Below are positions 1 through 10,945 of a DNA stretch of 64,000 bases, one piece after another. Source of the stretch: Nitrosomonas sp. (lineage in GTDB: Bacteria > Pseudomonadota > Gammaproteobacteria > Burkholderiales > Nitrosomonadaceae); NCBI GenBank assembly GCA_024282035.1, contig JAMWZR010000007.1, positions 39,487-103,486 of the forward strand, given 5' to 3'. The stretch's first letter is position 1. Each line of letters opens with the position of its first letter. The notes beneath the pieces were generated by a model. It worked only from the letters and a program-made list of their open reading frames with translations, did no database searches and had not been told where the DNA came from. A program made the translations under genes and the position numbers.

Positions 1-2
1 CA

Positions 3-92
3 CTGGCAGAGTACCAATCCGAATGGCTATCACACCTGACCGAGTCCTCCGGGATGAAACCTGATTTCGCCCCATCCGATGAAATCCACTAG
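3..92 (+). CDS. C-terminal end of an unidentified protein (partial)
   Basis: An open frame runs from the left window edge to a TAG at 90-92. It encodes 29 residues ending in SDEIH, with codon choice like the flanking core genes. Nothing in this short tail allows a family assignment. The galU start lies 20 bases further on, on the same strand, so the two genes may be cotranscribed. The rest of the gene is outside the window. Confidence 0.4.
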   Translation: MAEYQSEWLSHLTESSGMKPDFAPSDEIH

Positions 93-112
93 ACTTGAGG
101 GAGAAGAAGTTA

Positions 113-988
113 ATGAAAACAATTAGAAAAGCAGTTTTTCCTGTGGCTGGACTGGGAACACGTTTTTTGCCAGCGACCAAGGCCAATCCCAAGGAAATGC
201 TCCCTATTGTAGACAAGCCCCTGATTCAGTTTGCTGCCGAAGAGGCCGTAGCGGCTGGAATCGATGTGCTGATTTTTATCATCGGTCGCAACAAGAGTTC
301 CATTCCGGATCATTTTGACAAAGCTTTCGAACTGGAAGCCAATCTTGAGGCAAGTGGTAAAAACGAGATGCTGAACATTGTACGCAACATATTGCCTTCA
401 CGCATCGATTGTGTATATATCCGTCAGCCCGAGGCACTGGGATTGGGGCATGCTGTTTTGTGTGCGCAATCGGTGGTGGGGGATGAACCGTTTGCCGTAT
501 TGCTGGCTGATGATCTCATTTATTCTGATAAAAGGAGTTGTCTCAACCAGATGGTCGATATTTATGGCGAACATCATTGCTCTGTACTGGGAATCGAACA
601 GGTGCCCAAGGAAACAGTGAATCGCTACGGCATTATCGATAGTGCAGCCATGACGGATAGATTGTCCAAAGTGAATGCTATCGTTGAGAAACCTTCTGTC
701 AAGGCGGCGCCATCCAATCTGGCCGTCGTCGGGCGCTATATTCTAACGCCGCGAATTTTCAAGCTTCTGGAGCAAACTGCGCGCGGGGCTGGTAATGAAA
801 TCCAGTTGACAGATGGAATTGCCAAACTGCTCAAGGAAGAATCGGTATTGGGCTATAAATTTGAAGGCAAGCGATTTGACTGTGGAAGCAAATCGGGTTA
901 TTTACAGGCAACGGTAGAATTTGCGTTGCAACATCCGGAATTATCCAAGGAGTTCGAGAAATATTTGCATGCCTTGATGAAGAAGTAG
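113..988 (+). CDS. galU: UTP--glucose-1-phosphate uridylyltransferase GalU
   Basis: This enzyme makes UDP-glucose from UTP and glucose-1-phosphate in the cytoplasm, feeding surface polysaccharide and lipopolysaccharide synthesis. The N-terminus carries the nucleotidyltransferase loop GLGTRFLPATK (residues 13-23) and the following PKEMLPIVDKP segment typical of GalU. The length of 291 aa matches the family. The frame opens at a TTG at 95, but the ATG at 113 is preferred: a purine-rich GGGAG-type ribosome site lies just upstream and the protein then begins MKTIRKAVFP, as in homologues. A strong hairpin terminator follows the gene. The polysaccharide genes at 34-40 kb would use related sugar nucleotides. 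Confidence 0.96.
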   Translation: MKTIRKAVFPVAGLGTRFLPATKANPKEMLPIVDKPLIQFAAEEAVAAGIDVLIFIIGRNKSSIPDHFDKAFELEANLEASGKNEMLNIVRNILPSRIDCVYIRQPEALGLGHAVLCAQSVVGDEPFAVLLADDLIYSDKRSCLNQMVDIYGEHHCSVLGIEQVPKETVNRYGIIDSAAMTDRLSKVNAIVEKPSVKAAPSNLAVVGRYILTPRIFKLLEQTARGAGNEIQLTDGIAKLLKEESVLGYKFEGKRFDCGSKSGYLQATVEFALQHPELSKEFEKYLHALMKK

Positions 989-1017
989 ACCAAATTTGAT
1001 TCTGTGGCATACCCTTA

Positions 1018-1048
1018 ACAGCCGTTCTTCAAGAACGGCTGTTTTCTT
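1018..1048. terminator. Intrinsic terminator between galU and acnA
   Basis: A perfect 12-bp inverted repeat (ACAGCCGTTCTT and its complement, 1018-1029 and 1031-1042) has a minimal loop and is followed on the plus strand by a T-rich tract. It sits between two convergent genes and could stop transcription from galU. Its palindromic form may also act on acnA transcripts. Confidence 0.8.
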
Positions 1049-1075
1049 TACATCACTTGAACATGGATCATAAAT

Positions 1076-3931
1076 TCAATGAGCCATTAATTCCCGGAGT
1101 ACGAAAGGCAGTATCCCGCCATGCCGGAAATAATCGACTTCGATGGCAGTGTCGATGCGACACAGTAACGACACACTTTGATGTTCACCATTTTTTTTGT
1201 GGATGACCAGTGTGACGTCCTGTTGCGGTTGAATGTTATCCAGCCCCAGAATATCGAATCGCTCATTCCCCTGGATGCCGAGTGAGCCGACGTTGTCGTC
1301 ACCCTTGAACTGCAGTGGCAACACCCCCATGCCGATCAGGTTGCTGCGGTGAATGCGCTCGAAACTCGTTGCAATGACAGCCTTGACACCCAGTAATTGG
1401 GTACCTTTTGCAGCCCAGTCGCGGCTTGAACCGGTACCGTATTCCTTGCCACCAAACACGACAGTCGGGATGCCTCGCGACTGATATTGCATGGCGGCAT
1501 CGTAAATACTCATCGTGACAGGTTCTGAGTTGGAATCAGCCTGGTACAGCGTGACGCCGCCTTCGCTTCCCGGAATCATGAGATTTTTGATACGAACGTT
1601 GGCAAAGGTGCCGCGCATCATGACTTCATGATTTCCACGACGAGCGCCATAGCTGTTGAAATCAGTCTTGCTGACATGGTGTTCGAGCAGGTAGCGGCCG
1701 GCAGGCGAAGAGTCCTTGATGGAGCCTGCTGGACTGATGTGATCCGTTGTGACCGAGTCGCCAAATACACCTAGTGCAAAGGCATTTTTGATATCACCGG
1801 ATACTTGGGTTGCAGAAACTTGTAATGAAAAATCCTCAAAGAAAGGAGGCTCTGCGATATAGGTTGACTCCGGCCAGTTATAGGTTTCCCCACTGACCGT
1901 GCTCACTTTGTTCCATAAATCATGATCCTTGGTGAGATGGCTGTAGAGTTTGCGGAAAGTATCCGAATTAGCGGCAAATTTCATGAGTGAATGGATTTCG
2001 GAGCTGCTCGGCCAAATATCTTTCAGCCAGACCGGTTGGTTATTCTTGCCAATACCAATCGGTTCCTGTGTCAGATCTTTTAAAATGCTGCCGGCCAGTG
2101 CATATGCGACAACGAGCGGTGGCGATGCCAGAAAATTGGCGCGAATATTGGAGTGTATGCGTGCCTCAAAATTACGATTACCGGATAACACTGCTGCACA
2201 AACCAGGTCATTTTTGACGATGGCTTCCTCGATGGGTTCTGCCAGTGGTCCTGCATTGCCGATACATGTCGTGCAGCCATAACCCACGATATTAAAGCCG
2301 AGTTGTTCCAGATAAGGCAGTAATCCGGTTATCGTCAGGTAATCGGTTACCACGCGGGAACCAGGGGCGAGCGATGTCTTGATATGGTGTTTGACCGACA
2401 GACCTTTCTCGACAGCCTTTTTGGCCAGCAATCCTGCAGCGAGCAGAACGCTGGGATTGGAAGTATTGGTGCAGGATGTAATTGCAGCAATCAGCACATC
2501 GCCATGACCAATCTCGATTTGACCATTACCTGAAGGGATGACTGAAGGTGACGCAGGATTGGTTGGCGTCGGATGATTACTGACCATTTCGGTTACATTA
2601 CGGGTACTTTGCGCAGTTAAGTGATTGTTATCGACACCGACGTGCGTACATACATCTGGATTCTGGGTGCGAACATTGCGAATGGGAAAGTGCTGATCGA
2701 TGTCATCATTCTGCTTGCCGTAACCATTTTCTGTAACAGGCTTGTTAAAGAGTTCGGTGAACCGGGATTTGACATCGTTCAACTCGATACGGTCCTGGGG
2801 ACGTTTGGGACCGGCCAGGGAAGGTGCGACGGTGGCTAGATCCAGTGCCAATTCCTGTGTGTAATCGATATCCCCTTTCTGTGGAATGCCGTACATTTGC
2901 TGTGCCTGAAAGTAAGCCTGGAAAGCGTCGATTTCCTCGGTGGTGCGACCTGTTCCCTTAAAATACGCCATGGTTGCGTGATCCACCGGGAAGAATCCCA
3001 TGGTGGCGCCATACTCGGGTGCCATATTGGCAATAGTGGCGCGATCCGGTAATGTCAGCGAGGCTGTGCCCTCCCCAAAAAATTCGACGAATTTCCCAAC
3101 CACATTGGCTTTGCGCAGCATTTCGGTAATCGTCAGTACCAGATCGGTAGCCGTGACCCCTTCGCGCAGTTGTCCGGTCAGATTCACTCCAATGACATCG
3201 GGCGTCAGAAAATAGACTGGCTGTCCCAGCATGCCCGCTTCTGCTTCTATTCCACCCACGCCCCAGCCAACAACACCGATACCGTTAATCATCGTGGTGT
3301 GCGAATCGGTGCCGACCAGTGTATCTGGAAAGACCAGACCATCACGCTGATGTACGCCGCGTGCGAGATATTCCAGATTGACCTGATGTACGATACCGAT
3401 TCCGGGAGGAATAACCTTGAATGTTTCAAAAGCCTGCATTCCCCACTTGATGAATTGATAACGCTCATTATTTCTGGAGAACTCAATTTCCATGTTGTGG
3501 TCCAGAGCCTCCTTGGAGCCGTAATGATCCACCTGAATGGAATGATCAACGACTAGATCAACCGGAACCAGGGGTTCGATCAATTTCGGGTTTTTACCTA
3601 ACCGAACCGCAGCACTGCGCATGGCTGCCAGGTCTACGAGCAGTGGCACGCCTGTAAAGTCCTGCAAAACGATCCGTGCTACAACAAAGGGGATTTCATC
3701 GGTTCGGGTTGCATTGGGTTGCCAGTTGGCCAATTGTCTGACATGGGTTTCGGTAATTTTTTTATTGTCGAAATTTCGCAGAACCGATTCCAGTATGATA
3801 CGGATGGAAATAGGCAGGCGTGATATTTTGCCGATGCCATTTTTTTCCAGCGCCGGTAGAGAATAATACCGGGCAGTCTTTCCTTGTATGGCTGGTAACT
3901 CAAGCAGGCTGTTGAATAAATTGTGATTCAT
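1076..3931 (-). CDS. acnA: Aconitate hydratase A
   Basis: This is the TCA-cycle aconitase, converting citrate to isocitrate with a [4Fe-4S] cluster. The 951-aa protein has the cluster cysteines in TSCTNTSN (about residue 487) and YGCTTCIGN (about 553 and 556), and the C-terminal swivel domain with [13 protein letters not shown]. This is the AcnA/IRP architecture, with the swivel domain C-terminal. The frame extends upstream to 3970, but the ATG at 3931 gives the expected N-terminus ([12 protein letters not shown]). The stretch around residues 420-470 is longer and more polar than in compact AcnA proteins. The gene converges on galU, with the shared hairpin between them. Confidence 0.96.
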   Translation of the reverse strand: MNHNLFNSLLELPAIQGKTARYYSLPALEKNGIGKISRLPISIRIILESVLRNFDNKKITETHVRQLANWQPNATRTDEIPFVVARIVLQDFTGVPLLVDLAAMRSAAVRLGKNPKLIEPLVPVDLVVDHSIQVDHYGSKEALDHNMEIEFSRNNERYQFIKWGMQAFETFKVIPPGIGIVHQVNLEYLARGVHQRDGLVFPDTLVGTDSHTTMINGIGVVGWGVGGIEAEAGMLGQPVYFLTPDVIGVNLTGQLREGVTATDLVLTITEMLRKANVVGKFVEFFGEGTASLTLPDRATIANMAPEYGATMGFFPVDHATMAYFKGTGRTTEEIDAFQAYFQAQQMYGIPQKGDIDYTQELALDLATVAPSLAGPKRPQDRIELNDVKSRFTELFNKPVTENGYGKQNDDIDQHFPIRNVRTQNPDVCTHVGVDNNHLTAQSTRNVTEMVSNHPTPTNPASPSVIPSGNGQIEIGHGDVLIAAITSCTNTSNPSVLLAAGLLAKKAVEKGLSVKHHIKTSLAPGSRVVTDYLTITGLLPYLEQLGFNIVGYGCTTCIGNAGPLAEPIEEAIVKNDLVCAAVLSGNRNFEARIHSNIRANFLASPPLVVAYALAGSILKDLTQEPIGIGKNNQPVWLKDIWPSSSEIHSLMKFAANSDTFRKLYSHLTKDHDLWNKVSTVSGETYNWPESTYIAEPPFFEDFSLQVSATQVSGDIKNAFALGVFGDSVTTDHISPAGSIKDSSPAGRYLLEHHVSKTDFNSYGARRGNHEVMMRGTFANVRIKNLMIPGSEGGVTLYQADSNSEPVTMSIYDAAMQYQSRGIPTVVFGGKEYGTGSSRDWAAKGTQLLGVKAVIATSFERIHRSNLIGMGVLPLQFKGDDNVGSLGIQGNERFDILGLDNIQPQQDVTLVIHKKNGEHQSVSLLCRIDTAIEVDYFRHGGILPFVLRELMAH

Positions 3932-4096
3932 GGCGATGTTCCCGGTGAGAGTGGTGTTCAGTAAGTCCAATTCGTTTTTTGTGCCTATTATATTTTAGAA
4001 AAACGAAGTCACGCGTGGTTTTTGCTCATTGATAAAGGCAAAAATCACTATTTTTTTAGTATGACGAATTGATGTGAAAACAGGGGAAGGGGATGC

Positions 4097-4173
4097 TGGG
4101 GTGGCTGATGGGACTCGAACCCACGACAACCGGAATCACAATCCGGGACTCTACCAACTGAGCTACAGCCACC
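4097..4173 (-). tRNA. tRNA-His (anticodon GTG)
   Basis: The complement folds as a tRNA with anticodon GTG in the loop ATTGTGATT, a T-arm GGTTCGAGTCC, the extra G at position -1 typical of tRNA-His opposite C73, and an encoded CCA at 4099-4097. It is first from the left in a cluster of three tRNAs on the minus strand. Confidence 0.96.
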
Positions 4174-4254
4174 ATTTGTAAAACTGGAAACAAGCTCACA
4201 AATAATGAGCTGTATCTGGCAATATGGTCCACATGATATTGTTTAGAACATTTG

Positions 4255-4331
4255 TGGCGTGCCCGACAGGGATCGAACCTGTAACCCCCAGCTTAGAAGG
4301 CTGGTGCTCTATCCAATTGAGCTACGGGCAC
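4255..4331 (-). tRNA. tRNA-Arg (anticodon TCT)
   Basis: The complement forms a full cloverleaf: acceptor GTGCCCG paired with CGGGCAC, anticodon loop CCTTCTAAG giving TCT, T-arm AGGTTCGATCC, and an encoded CCA. It lies between tRNA-His and tRNA-Pro on the same strand. Confidence 0.96.
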
Positions 4332-4367
4332 CAAGTCGGGCTTGCCCCACAATATTAGGGCCGAAAT

Positions 4368-4444
4368 TGGTCGGGGTGGAGAGATTTGAACTCCCGACAT
4401 CCTGGTCCCAAACCAGGCGCGCTACCAGGCTACGCTACACCCCG
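4368..4444 (-). tRNA. tRNA-Pro (anticodon TGG)
   Basis: The complement gives acceptor CGGGGTG paired with CACCCCG, discriminator A, encoded CCA, anticodon loop TTTGGGA (TGG) and T-arm GAGTTCAAATC. It is the promoter-proximal member of the three-tRNA cluster. Confidence 0.96.
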
Positions 4445-4669
4445 GAAAAGGCGACACTATACCTTCTTAGTCAGAATACGTCAATTTCTTCGTGGCGATC
4501 ATGCAAAAGTGGAAACTGGGGGAATGGAAAATCTCTTCTGAAACCCATAATGTGTAATAAGAATCACATAAACACGATATAGAGTATGTGTAAACTCACA
4601 TCAAGACCTGGGTTTTTCGTGTTAATGTACAAAACAGTCATCGAATCAATTGCAGATGATAACTTGCTG

Positions 4670-4675
4670 TATAAT
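4670..4675 (+). promoter_or_regulatory. Candidate -10 element upstream of dksA
   Basis: A perfect TATAAT lies 64 bases before the dksA start in an AT-rich stretch. No well-spaced -35 consensus is obvious, so only the -10 is proposed. Confidence 0.35.
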
Positions 4676-4738
4676 GCAGAATTTTGTAAATAGCATACGT
4701 TTTTTATGCAACCGGAATTAAGATAGGAGCTTTGGAAG

Positions 4739-5164
4739 ATGCCACAAGAGCAACATAGTAAGCATGTGACTCCCTATGAATTAAAGCCTGGTGAAGAGTA
4801 TATGAATCAAGACCAGTTGCAGCATTTTCGTAAAATACTGGATGATATGAAAACGGAATTGGGTCAAGATATTGATCGGGCGGTTCATACCATGCAAGAC
4901 GAAGCAACGGTTTTTGCTGATCCTAACGATCGTGCCAGTCAGGAATCTGATATGACTTTGGAGTTACGTAATCGAGACCGTGAACGTAAATTGATCAAGA
5001 AGATCGATGAAATTATTGGCAAGATTGATTCAGGGGATTATGGTTATTGTGAAAGCTGTGGGATTGAAATTGGTTTAAAGCGACTTGAAGCTAGGCCTAC
5101 TGCGACGCTTTGTATCGACTGTAAGACCCTAGATGAAATTCGTGAGAGGCAAATCGCCAAATAA
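4739..5164 (+). CDS. dksA: RNA polymerase-binding transcription factor DksA
   Basis: DksA binds in the RNA polymerase secondary channel and, with ppGpp, adjusts transcription in starvation. The 141-aa protein has the coiled-coil tip acidic pair D61 and D64 in ADPNDRASQ and a C4 zinc finger at C104, C107, C125 and C128, so it is the canonical zinc-containing form. The ATG at 4739 has an AGGAG ribosome site at 4725-4729. The gene is monocistronic, facing pnp, with a hairpin between the two. Confidence 0.96.
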   Translation: MPQEQHSKHVTPYELKPGEEYMNQDQLQHFRKILDDMKTELGQDIDRAVHTMQDEATVFADPNDRASQESDMTLELRNRDRERKLIKKIDEIIGKIDSGDYGYCESCGIEIGLKRLEARPTATLCIDCKTLDEIRERQIAK

Positions 5165-5207
5165 TCAGTAATCAGTGATAGCTGGTTTTTAGATTTTGAA
5201 GAACTGG

Positions 5208-5254
5208 AAGGGCTCTATTGTATTGAATGTAAATACTCGAGCCCTTGTTTTTTT
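5208..5254 (+). terminator. Probable terminator of dksA
   Basis: AAGGGCTC (5208-5215) pairs with GAGCCCTT (5239-5246), followed by a long T tract. The loop of about 23 bases is larger than usual, which lowers confidence. Confidence 0.6.
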
Positions 5255-5258
5255 GGTT

Positions 5259-7397
5259 TTATTCTGTAGTTGGTGACGTATTTTCTGCATCTGCAGCGGG
5301 ATTTCCGCTTTCTTCCGAGATGACTGCCTTCATGCTCAACCGTAACCTTCCCTTGTCATCTGCTTCTAAAACCTTGACTCTGACTTGTTGTCCTTCACTT
5401 AAATGATCAGAAACATTATTGACTCGTTCGCTGGCAATCTGTGAGATGTGTAGCAAACCGTCCTTGCCGGGAAGGACACTGACAATGGCGCCAAAATCCA
5501 ACAATTTCAGTACTACGCCATCGTAAATCCTGCCAACTTCAACTTCGGCGGTGATGTCTTCAATACGTTTTTTCGCGAGTTCGCCACCCTCGGCGTTAAT
5601 ACAGGCGATAGTTACCTGACCATCATCGGTAATATCGATGGTGGTGCCTGTCTCCTCAGTTAATGTGCGAATCACGACACCACCTTTACCGATCACATCA
5701 CGAATTTTTTCTGGGTTGATCTTTAGTTTGATAATTCGTGGTGCATGTACCGAGATATCTTCACGTGTGCTGGGCAGAGCCTGTTTCATGATCTGCAGTA
5801 TATGCATTCGTCCTTCATGAGCCTGGATTAGTGCGGCGTGCATGATTTCTTTGGTAATTCCCTGGATTTTGATATCCATTTGCAATGCAGTGATGCCTTT
5901 TTCGGTACCGGCTACCTTGAAGTCCATGTCGCCCAGATGATCTTCATCACCCAGAATATCGGTCAGCACTGCAAAGCGATTCCCATCCTTGATCAGGCCC
6001 ATTGCAATACCTGCAACATGTGATTTGAGCGGTACACCGGCATCCATTAGTGCCAGACAACCACCACAGACCGATGCCATTGAACTGGAGCCATTGGATT
6101 CAGTGATTTCGGATACAACTCGCAGGGAATAGCCAAATTCTTCAGCGGATGGAAGAACAGCCACTAGCGCGCGTTTCGCCAGTCTGCCGTGGCCAATTTC
6201 GCGGCGCTTTGGGGTACCGACACGACCAATTTCTCCAGTTGCATAGGGAGGCATGTTGTAGTGCAACATGAATCGGTCACTATAATCACCCTGCAAAGAA
6301 TCAATTCTTTGTTCATCACGAGCCGTTCCCAAGGTGGCAACAGCCAAGGCTTGGGTTTCACCTCGGGTGAACAATGCAGAGCCATGTGTTCTGGGTAAAA
6401 CGCCATTACGTATCGTAATCGGTCTGACTGTCCGCGTGCCACGACCATCTATACGCGGTTCTCCATCCAGTATCTGGTTTCTAACAATTTTTGCTTCGAG
6501 TGCGAAGTAAGCTTCGGTAAAGGATTGCAAATCCGGGCCACCTTCTGTATCGACACCGATTTCAGTTGCTACACGTTGTCGTATTGTTTCGATCGTTTCT
6601 GATCTAACCTGTTTTTGCTTGATTTTGTAAGCTTGTCTAAGATCCGCTTCAGCCAGTTGGCTAATTTTTTCTGCCAGCGCAGTATCCTTTTCCGGAGGAG
6701 TCCAGTCCCAGGCCGTTACCCCGGCTTCATCAGCAAATTCATTGATCGCATTGATGACGGTCTGCATCTGCTCGTGACCATAGGTGACAGCTCCCAACAT
6801 GATTTCTTCTGATAGTTCCATAGCATCCGATTCGACCATCAGAACAGCCTGTTGTGTTCCTGCCACGACCAGATTCAGTTGGGTGTCCTTAAGTTCAGAA
6901 ACAGTGGGATTGAGAACGTATTCATTATTGATGTAACCGACCCGAGCTGCGCCCAAAGGACCATCAAATGGTATGCCGGACAAAATCAGTGCTGCAGAAG
7001 TACCAATGATAGATGGTATATCCGGATCTATCTCACTATCGGCAGACATCACGGTAGCGACGATTTGAACTTCGTTATAGAAACCTTCGGGGAAAAGGGG
7101 GCGAATCGGACGATCAATGAGCCTGGAAGTAAGCGTTTCTTTTTCTGAAGGACGGCCTTCACGCTTGAAAAAGCTGCCTGGAATCCTGCCCGCAGCGTAG
7201 AATTTTTCCTGATAATCCACTGTAAGTGGGAAAAAGTCCTGTCCAGGCTTAATGTTCTTGGCGCCCACAACAGTAACGAGTACTACTGTATCGTTCATTG
7301 TGACCATGACGGCGCCATGCGCCTGTCTGGCAATCTCTCCAGTTTCTAAAGTAAGCGTGTGTCGTCCGTAAGTAATGCTCTTCTTGATAGGCTTCAA
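5259..7397 (-). CDS. pnp: Polyribonucleotide nucleotidyltransferase (PNPase)
   Basis: PNPase is the 3'-5' phosphorolytic exoribonuclease of the degradosome. The 712-aa protein shows two RNase PH domains, a KH domain with RDVIGKGG near residue 566, and a C-terminal S1 domain (about 619-690) beginning GRIYDG. The start is a TTG at 7397 preceded by AAGGA, and the protein begins [11 protein letters not shown] as in homologues. It lies downstream of rpsO in the conserved rpsO-pnp order. The hairpin between the two genes probably serves in processing and autoregulation, as known for this operon. Confidence 0.96.
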   Translation of the reverse strand: MKPIKKSITYGRHTLTLETGEIARQAHGAVMVTMNDTVVLVTVVGAKNIKPGQDFFPLTVDYQEKFYAAGRIPGSFFKREGRPSEKETLTSRLIDRPIRPLFPEGFYNEVQIVATVMSADSEIDPDIPSIIGTSAALILSGIPFDGPLGAARVGYINNEYVLNPTVSELKDTQLNLVVAGTQQAVLMVESDAMELSEEIMLGAVTYGHEQMQTVINAINEFADEAGVTAWDWTPPEKDTALAEKISQLAEADLRQAYKIKQKQVRSETIETIRQRVATEIGVDTEGGPDLQSFTEAYFALEAKIVRNQILDGEPRIDGRGTRTVRPITIRNGVLPRTHGSALFTRGETQALAVATLGTARDEQRIDSLQGDYSDRFMLHYNMPPYATGEIGRVGTPKRREIGHGRLAKRALVAVLPSAEEFGYSLRVVSEITESNGSSSMASVCGGCLALMDAGVPLKSHVAGIAMGLIKDGNRFAVLTDILGDEDHLGDMDFKVAGTEKGITALQMDIKIQGITKEIMHAALIQAHEGRMHILQIMKQALPSTREDISVHAPRIIKLKINPEKIRDVIGKGGVVIRTLTEETGTTIDITDDGQVTIACINAEGGELAKKRIEDITAEVEVGRIYDGVVLKLLDFGAIVSVLPGKDGLLHISQIASERVNNVSDHLSEGQQVRVKVLEADDKGRLRLSMKAVISEESGNPAADAENTSPTTE

Positions 7398-7423
7398 TTA
7401 ACAATCCTTTTTTTGATGAAGTT

Positions 7424-7474
7424 TTCCAGTTATAGAATGGCGTGAATTCATGTAATGGTGGCCATTCTGTATGG
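7424..7474 (-). other. rpsO-pnp intergenic hairpin
   Basis: AGAATGGC (7434-7441) pairs with GCCATTCT (7461-7468), and the flanks extend the stem imperfectly to CCA/TGG. In other proteobacteria a stem at this position is cut by RNase III and then used by PNPase to control its own mRNA. That role here is inferred from position only. Confidence 0.55.
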
Positions 7475-7515
7475 AAAAAAATCGGCGCAGTCTGCTGCTG
7501 TATTGGCGGTAGACT

Positions 7516-7785
7516 TTATTTGCGCAAACCAAGTCGCTCGATTAGTGTTTGATAAGACTCCTGATTGCGGCGTTTCAGATAATCGAGTAATTTGCGACGA
7601 CGACTCACCATACGCAGCAGGCCGCGGCGCGAGTGATGATCCTTGACGTGTATCTTGAAATGCCCAATCAAATCATTGATCCGGGTGGTTAACAGTGCAA
7701 CCTGAACTTCTGGCGAACCCGTATCTCCGGCAGCGCGCTGGTAGTCGCGGACCACTTGTGCCTTTTGGTCAATAGTAACTGACAT
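7516..7785 (-). CDS. rpsO: 30S ribosomal protein S15
   Basis: An 89-aa protein of the usual S15 length. It contains the conserved GSPEVQVA segment, the central [16 protein letters not shown] motif (seen here as [10 protein letters not shown]) and the LDYLKR tail, which bind 16S rRNA helices 20-22. The ATG at 7785 is preceded by a GGAG ribosome site. It is the first gene of the rpsO-pnp unit and is divergent from trpG. Confidence 0.97.
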   Translation of the reverse strand: MSVTIDQKAQVVRDYQRAAGDTGSPEVQVALLTTRINDLIGHFKIHVKDHHSRRGLLRMVSRRRKLLDYLKRRNQESYQTLIERLGLRK

Positions 7786-7991
7786 AAAATTTCTCCAATT
7801 AAATTAGCAGTGTAAGGAAGACCCGGAATTTTACTATTTAATCGGCTTCTTGTCCAAATCAGATATGCTGAGAAATACTGCCCAAATCGGGGATGGCTAA
7901 AAGCGTGGCAACACGCATGTGGACTGAACTGATAAAATCCATTCCGGAGCAATGTTATTTGATTGGTATTTACACGATAGGGCTTGAGAAA

Positions 7992-8555
7992 ATGCTGTTG
8001 ATGATCGACAACTATGATTCTTTTACTTATAACCTGGTGCAGTATTTTTCCGAGCTGGGTGAAAAGGTTGCAGTATATCGCAATGATGAAATCACGCTGG
8101 ACGCCATCTCGCAGCTTCAACCTGAACGAATAGTCATATCACCCGGACCTTGTACGCCAACCGAAGCCGGAATTTCACTCTCGGTGATTGATCAGTTCAG
8201 TGACGATATTCCCGTGCTGGGGGTGTGTCTGGGACACCAGAGCATTGGACAGGCTTTTGGTGGCAAGATCGTGCATGCAAAACAATTGATGCATGGCAAG
8301 ACATCCCCAATCTTTCATCACGATACCGGTGTTTTTCAGGGACTGCCGAATCCTTTTATCGCAACGCGCTATCATTCCTTGGTTATCGATCGCTCGACAT
8401 TGCCGGATTGCCTTGAAGTAACAGCATGGACAGAAGATGGTGAAATCATGGGGGTTCGTCATAAAACCCGTGCTATCGAAGGAGTGCAATTTCATCCGGA
8501 ATCCATTCTGAGCGAGCATGGTCATCAATTACTGAAAAATTTCCTGACTCGATGA
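7992..8555 (+). CDS. trpG: Anthranilate synthase component II (glutamine amidotransferase)
   Basis: TrpG supplies ammonia from glutamine to TrpE in the first step of tryptophan synthesis. The class I amidotransferase triad is visible: C79 in LGVCLGHQ, and H168 and E170 in GVQFHPES. The frame opens at 7893, but the ATG at 7992 gives the standard start [14 protein letters not shown] and a 187-aa protein. The first gene of the trpGDC run, it has no trpE on its upstream side, where rpsO is divergent. The synthase large subunit must be encoded elsewhere. It may also serve PabB for folate synthesis. Confidence 0.95.
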   Translation: MLLMIDNYDSFTYNLVQYFSELGEKVAVYRNDEITLDAISQLQPERIVISPGPCTPTEAGISLSVIDQFSDDIPVLGVCLGHQSIGQAFGGKIVHAKQLMHGKTSPIFHHDTGVFQGLPNPFIATRYHSLVIDRSTLPDCLEVTAWTEDGEIMGVRHKTRAIEGVQFHPESILSEHGHQLLKNFLTR

Positions 8556-8586
8556 GCAGGATAGTACAAAAAACCAAGGGAATGAC

Positions 8587-9618
8587 ATGACACCACAACA
8601 GGCTTTACAACAGATTATCGCCCATCAGGAAATCAGCCATGATGAAATGGTGGTGCTGATGCGCCAAATCATGCAAGGGGAGGTTTCGCCTGTTTTGATT
8701 GCTGGACTGGTGATCGGTCTGCGGGTCAAAACGGAAACGGTTGAAGAAATTGCTGCTGCGGCGCATGTGATGCGCGAACTGGCTACACGTGTGGCGATCG
8801 AAGATGACAGCTATCTTGTCGATACCTGTGGAACGGGCGGGGATGCAGCACATACTTTCAACATATCCACAGCGGCGGCATTTGTCGCGGCGGCAGCCGG
8901 TGCGCGAGTGGCCAAACACGGTGGCAGGTCGGTTTCCAGCAAGTCGGGAAGTGCCGATGTGCTCGAAGCATTGGGTGTCAATCTGGATCAGACGCCACAG
9001 CAAGTGGCAAGCAGTATTCACGACATTGGTGTTGGTTTCATGTTTGCTCCGCACTATCATGCAGCCATGAAGCATGCCGCGCCGGTGCGACGGGAATTGG
9101 GTGTCAGGACGATTTTCAATATTCTCGGGCCCCTGACCAATCCGGCTAACGCCAGACGTCAAGTACTGGGCGTGTTTTCAGGGGATTTGGTATTGACGCT
9201 GGCGCATGTTCTCCATAAATTGGGTAGTCAGCATGTCATGATCGTGCATGGAGAGGATGGTCTGGACGAAATCACGATCTCGGGCGCTACTCGCGTGGGT
9301 GAGCTAAAGAATGGCAAGGTACATGACTATTTCATCAGACCGGAGGACTTTCAATTGAAAACGACGAGTATCGAATCATTGCGGGTCAATGATTGCGAAC
9401 AAGCTAAGTCCATGCTGCTTTCCGTACTGGAAAATGTACCCGGTCCTGCGCGCGATATCGTGCTGTTGAATGCCGGTGCTGCCATCTATGTTGCCGGTAA
9501 GGCAGAGACGCTCGCTCAAGGTGTCGATAAGGCGGCGCAAGCAATTGCAAGTGGCGCTGCGCTCGGCAAACTCCGTCAGCTCATCGAATTCACACATAAA
9601 AATGGCGGTGAAACATAA
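8587..9618 (+). CDS. trpD: Anthranilate phosphoribosyltransferase
   Basis: TrpD transfers phosphoribose from PRPP to anthranilate. The 343-aa protein shows the glycine-rich PRPP loop VDTCGTGGD near residue 80, the [21 protein letters not shown] segment, and the conserved NILGPLTNP. The ATG at 8587 follows an AAGGGA ribosome site. It lies 31 bases after trpG and 2 bases before trpC, so the three genes are very probably one transcript. Confidence 0.97.
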   Translation: MTPQQALQQIIAHQEISHDEMVVLMRQIMQGEVSPVLIAGLVIGLRVKTETVEEIAAAAHVMRELATRVAIEDDSYLVDTCGTGGDAAHTFNISTAAAFVAAAAGARVAKHGGRSVSSKSGSADVLEALGVNLDQTPQQVASSIHDIGVGFMFAPHYHAAMKHAAPVRRELGVRTIFNILGPLTNPANARRQVLGVFSGDLVLTLAHVLHKLGSQHVMIVHGEDGLDEITISGATRVGELKNGKVHDYFIRPEDFQLKTTSIESLRVNDCEQAKSMLLSVLENVPGPARDIVLLNAGAAIYVAGKAETLAQGVDKAAQAIASGAALGKLRQLIEFTHKNGGET

Positions 9619-9620
9619 TC

Positions 9621-10469
9621 ATGTCAGACATTCTTAAGAAAATCCTGACCGTTAAAAGACAGGAAATTGTTGCGGCAGAAAAACAGAAATCGTATGCAGC
9701 ATTGTTACAGGAAGCAGCCACAGCATCACCAGTTCGCGATTTTGTAGCGGCCGTGCGTGACAAGATTGCGGCAGGGCAATCCGCCGTGATCGCCGAAATC
9801 AAACGAGCCAGTCCCAGTAAGGGTGTCTTGCGCGGAAAGGTCACTGACGCTCAGGCGCCAATGTTTGAGTTCATTCCTGCAGAAATCGCCGCAACCTATG
9901 CTCGGCATGGTGCAGCGTGTCTGTCGGTGTTGACCGATCAGCAGTTTTTCATGGGGAGTCCACAGTTCTTGCAGGAAGCGCGTGCAGCATGTCCACTGCC
10001 TGTGTTGCGCAAGGATTTCATACTCGAGGCTTACCAGATTGCCGAAGCCCGGGTAATGCATGCCGATTGCATCCTGCTGATCGTCAGTGCATTCCTGCTG
10101 GATCAGGATGCTGCCACAGACTCACCTGTCATGCGGATGCAAAAGCTCGAAACTCTGGCCCATTCACTGGGTATGGCTGTGCTGGTGGAAGTACATGATG
10201 CAGCCGAACTGGAAATGGCGCTCCAGCTCTCAACGCCGCTGATCGGTATCAATAATCGAAATTTACGGACATTCGAAACTTCACTTGATACCACCATTTC
10301 CTTGCTGCAAGCCATTCCTTCCGATCGAATCGTGGTTACCGAAAGTGGCATACATACCCCGGCAGATGTCGAACGCATGCGTGTAAGCGATGTACATGCC
10401 TTCCTTGTAGGTGAAGCGTTCATGCGAGCCGAAGATCCGGGAGCCGAGCTTGCACGCTTGTTCTTTTGA
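9621..10469 (+). CDS. trpC: Indole-3-glycerol-phosphate synthase
   Basis: TrpC closes the indole ring in tryptophan synthesis. The 282-aa TIM barrel has the catalytic lysine segment [10 protein letters not shown] (residues 59-68), RKDFI, VEVHD, GINNRNL and the C-terminal TESGI motif. It is a stand-alone TrpC, not a TrpC-TrpF fusion. It ends the trp block, and AT-rich island sequence begins right after its stop, so this is the last host gene on the left side. Confidence 0.97.
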   Translation: MSDILKKILTVKRQEIVAAEKQKSYAALLQEAATASPVRDFVAAVRDKIAAGQSAVIAEIKRASPSKGVLRGKVTDAQAPMFEFIPAEIAATYARHGAACLSVLTDQQFFMGSPQFLQEARAACPLPVLRKDFILEAYQIAEARVMHADCILLIVSAFLLDQDAATDSPVMRMQKLETLAHSLGMAVLVEVHDAAELEMALQLSTPLIGINNRNLRTFETSLDTTISLLQAIPSDRIVVTESGIHTPADVERMRVSDVHAFLVGEAFMRAEDPGAELARLFF

Positions 10470-10639
10470 TAACCGGCCAATTGCTGGAGCGAAATAGAAA
10501 TCCATTTGGTTGTAATAAGTTAGTTTGTTGTTTTGTCAATATTGATTATTAATACCTCCAAACTACTATGATTATAAAAGATTATTCCTAATTTTAAAAA
10601 TTAAATACAAAGAAAGATACAAATCTAGTATTCAGAAAT

Positions 10640-10919
10640 TTTAATATGGGCGGCACTGTCATAACGCTGCATCAGGTTCAACGAGGTATCTGACCAACGA
10701 CCATAAATCATCAACGATTTTTCAATCGAATCGCGTCTTTATAGCCTTTTAACATCATAGAAACAGGAATTCTTGTTCCAATTTTTTTAGAGTATTGATA
10801 ATTTTTGTTCTATCCTCTGAATCCATAACACCAATATTAAAAGGCATTTTTCTGTATATTGGCTCTACATTTTTGATTGTATCGTTGGCTTCAGTCCTCA
10901 AAATAAAAACAACAATCAT
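10640..10919 (-). pseudogene. Degraded coding remnant, possibly of a tyrosine recombinase
   Basis: The minus strand holds broken coding-like pieces. A 54-codon ORF starts at 10919 and stops at 10755. Shifting frame at a run of seven A (minus strand) would lengthen it. Further on, another frame reads YGRWSDTSLNLMQRYDSAAH before a stop near 10628. The last piece resembles the C-terminal tail of tyrosine recombinases, where the nucleophile sits in an RY motif. That resemblance is a weak visual match. The stretch may be the relic of an earlier element at the left edge. Confidence 0.3.
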
Positions 10920-10945
10920 CTAGAAATGTAATCATCTCAGAGTAT

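Noticed and set aside
4259-4582. 107-codon ORF with MPDRDRTCNPQLRR start on the plus strand
   Set aside because: It is antisense to two tRNA genes. Translations of this kind are a known annotation artefact.
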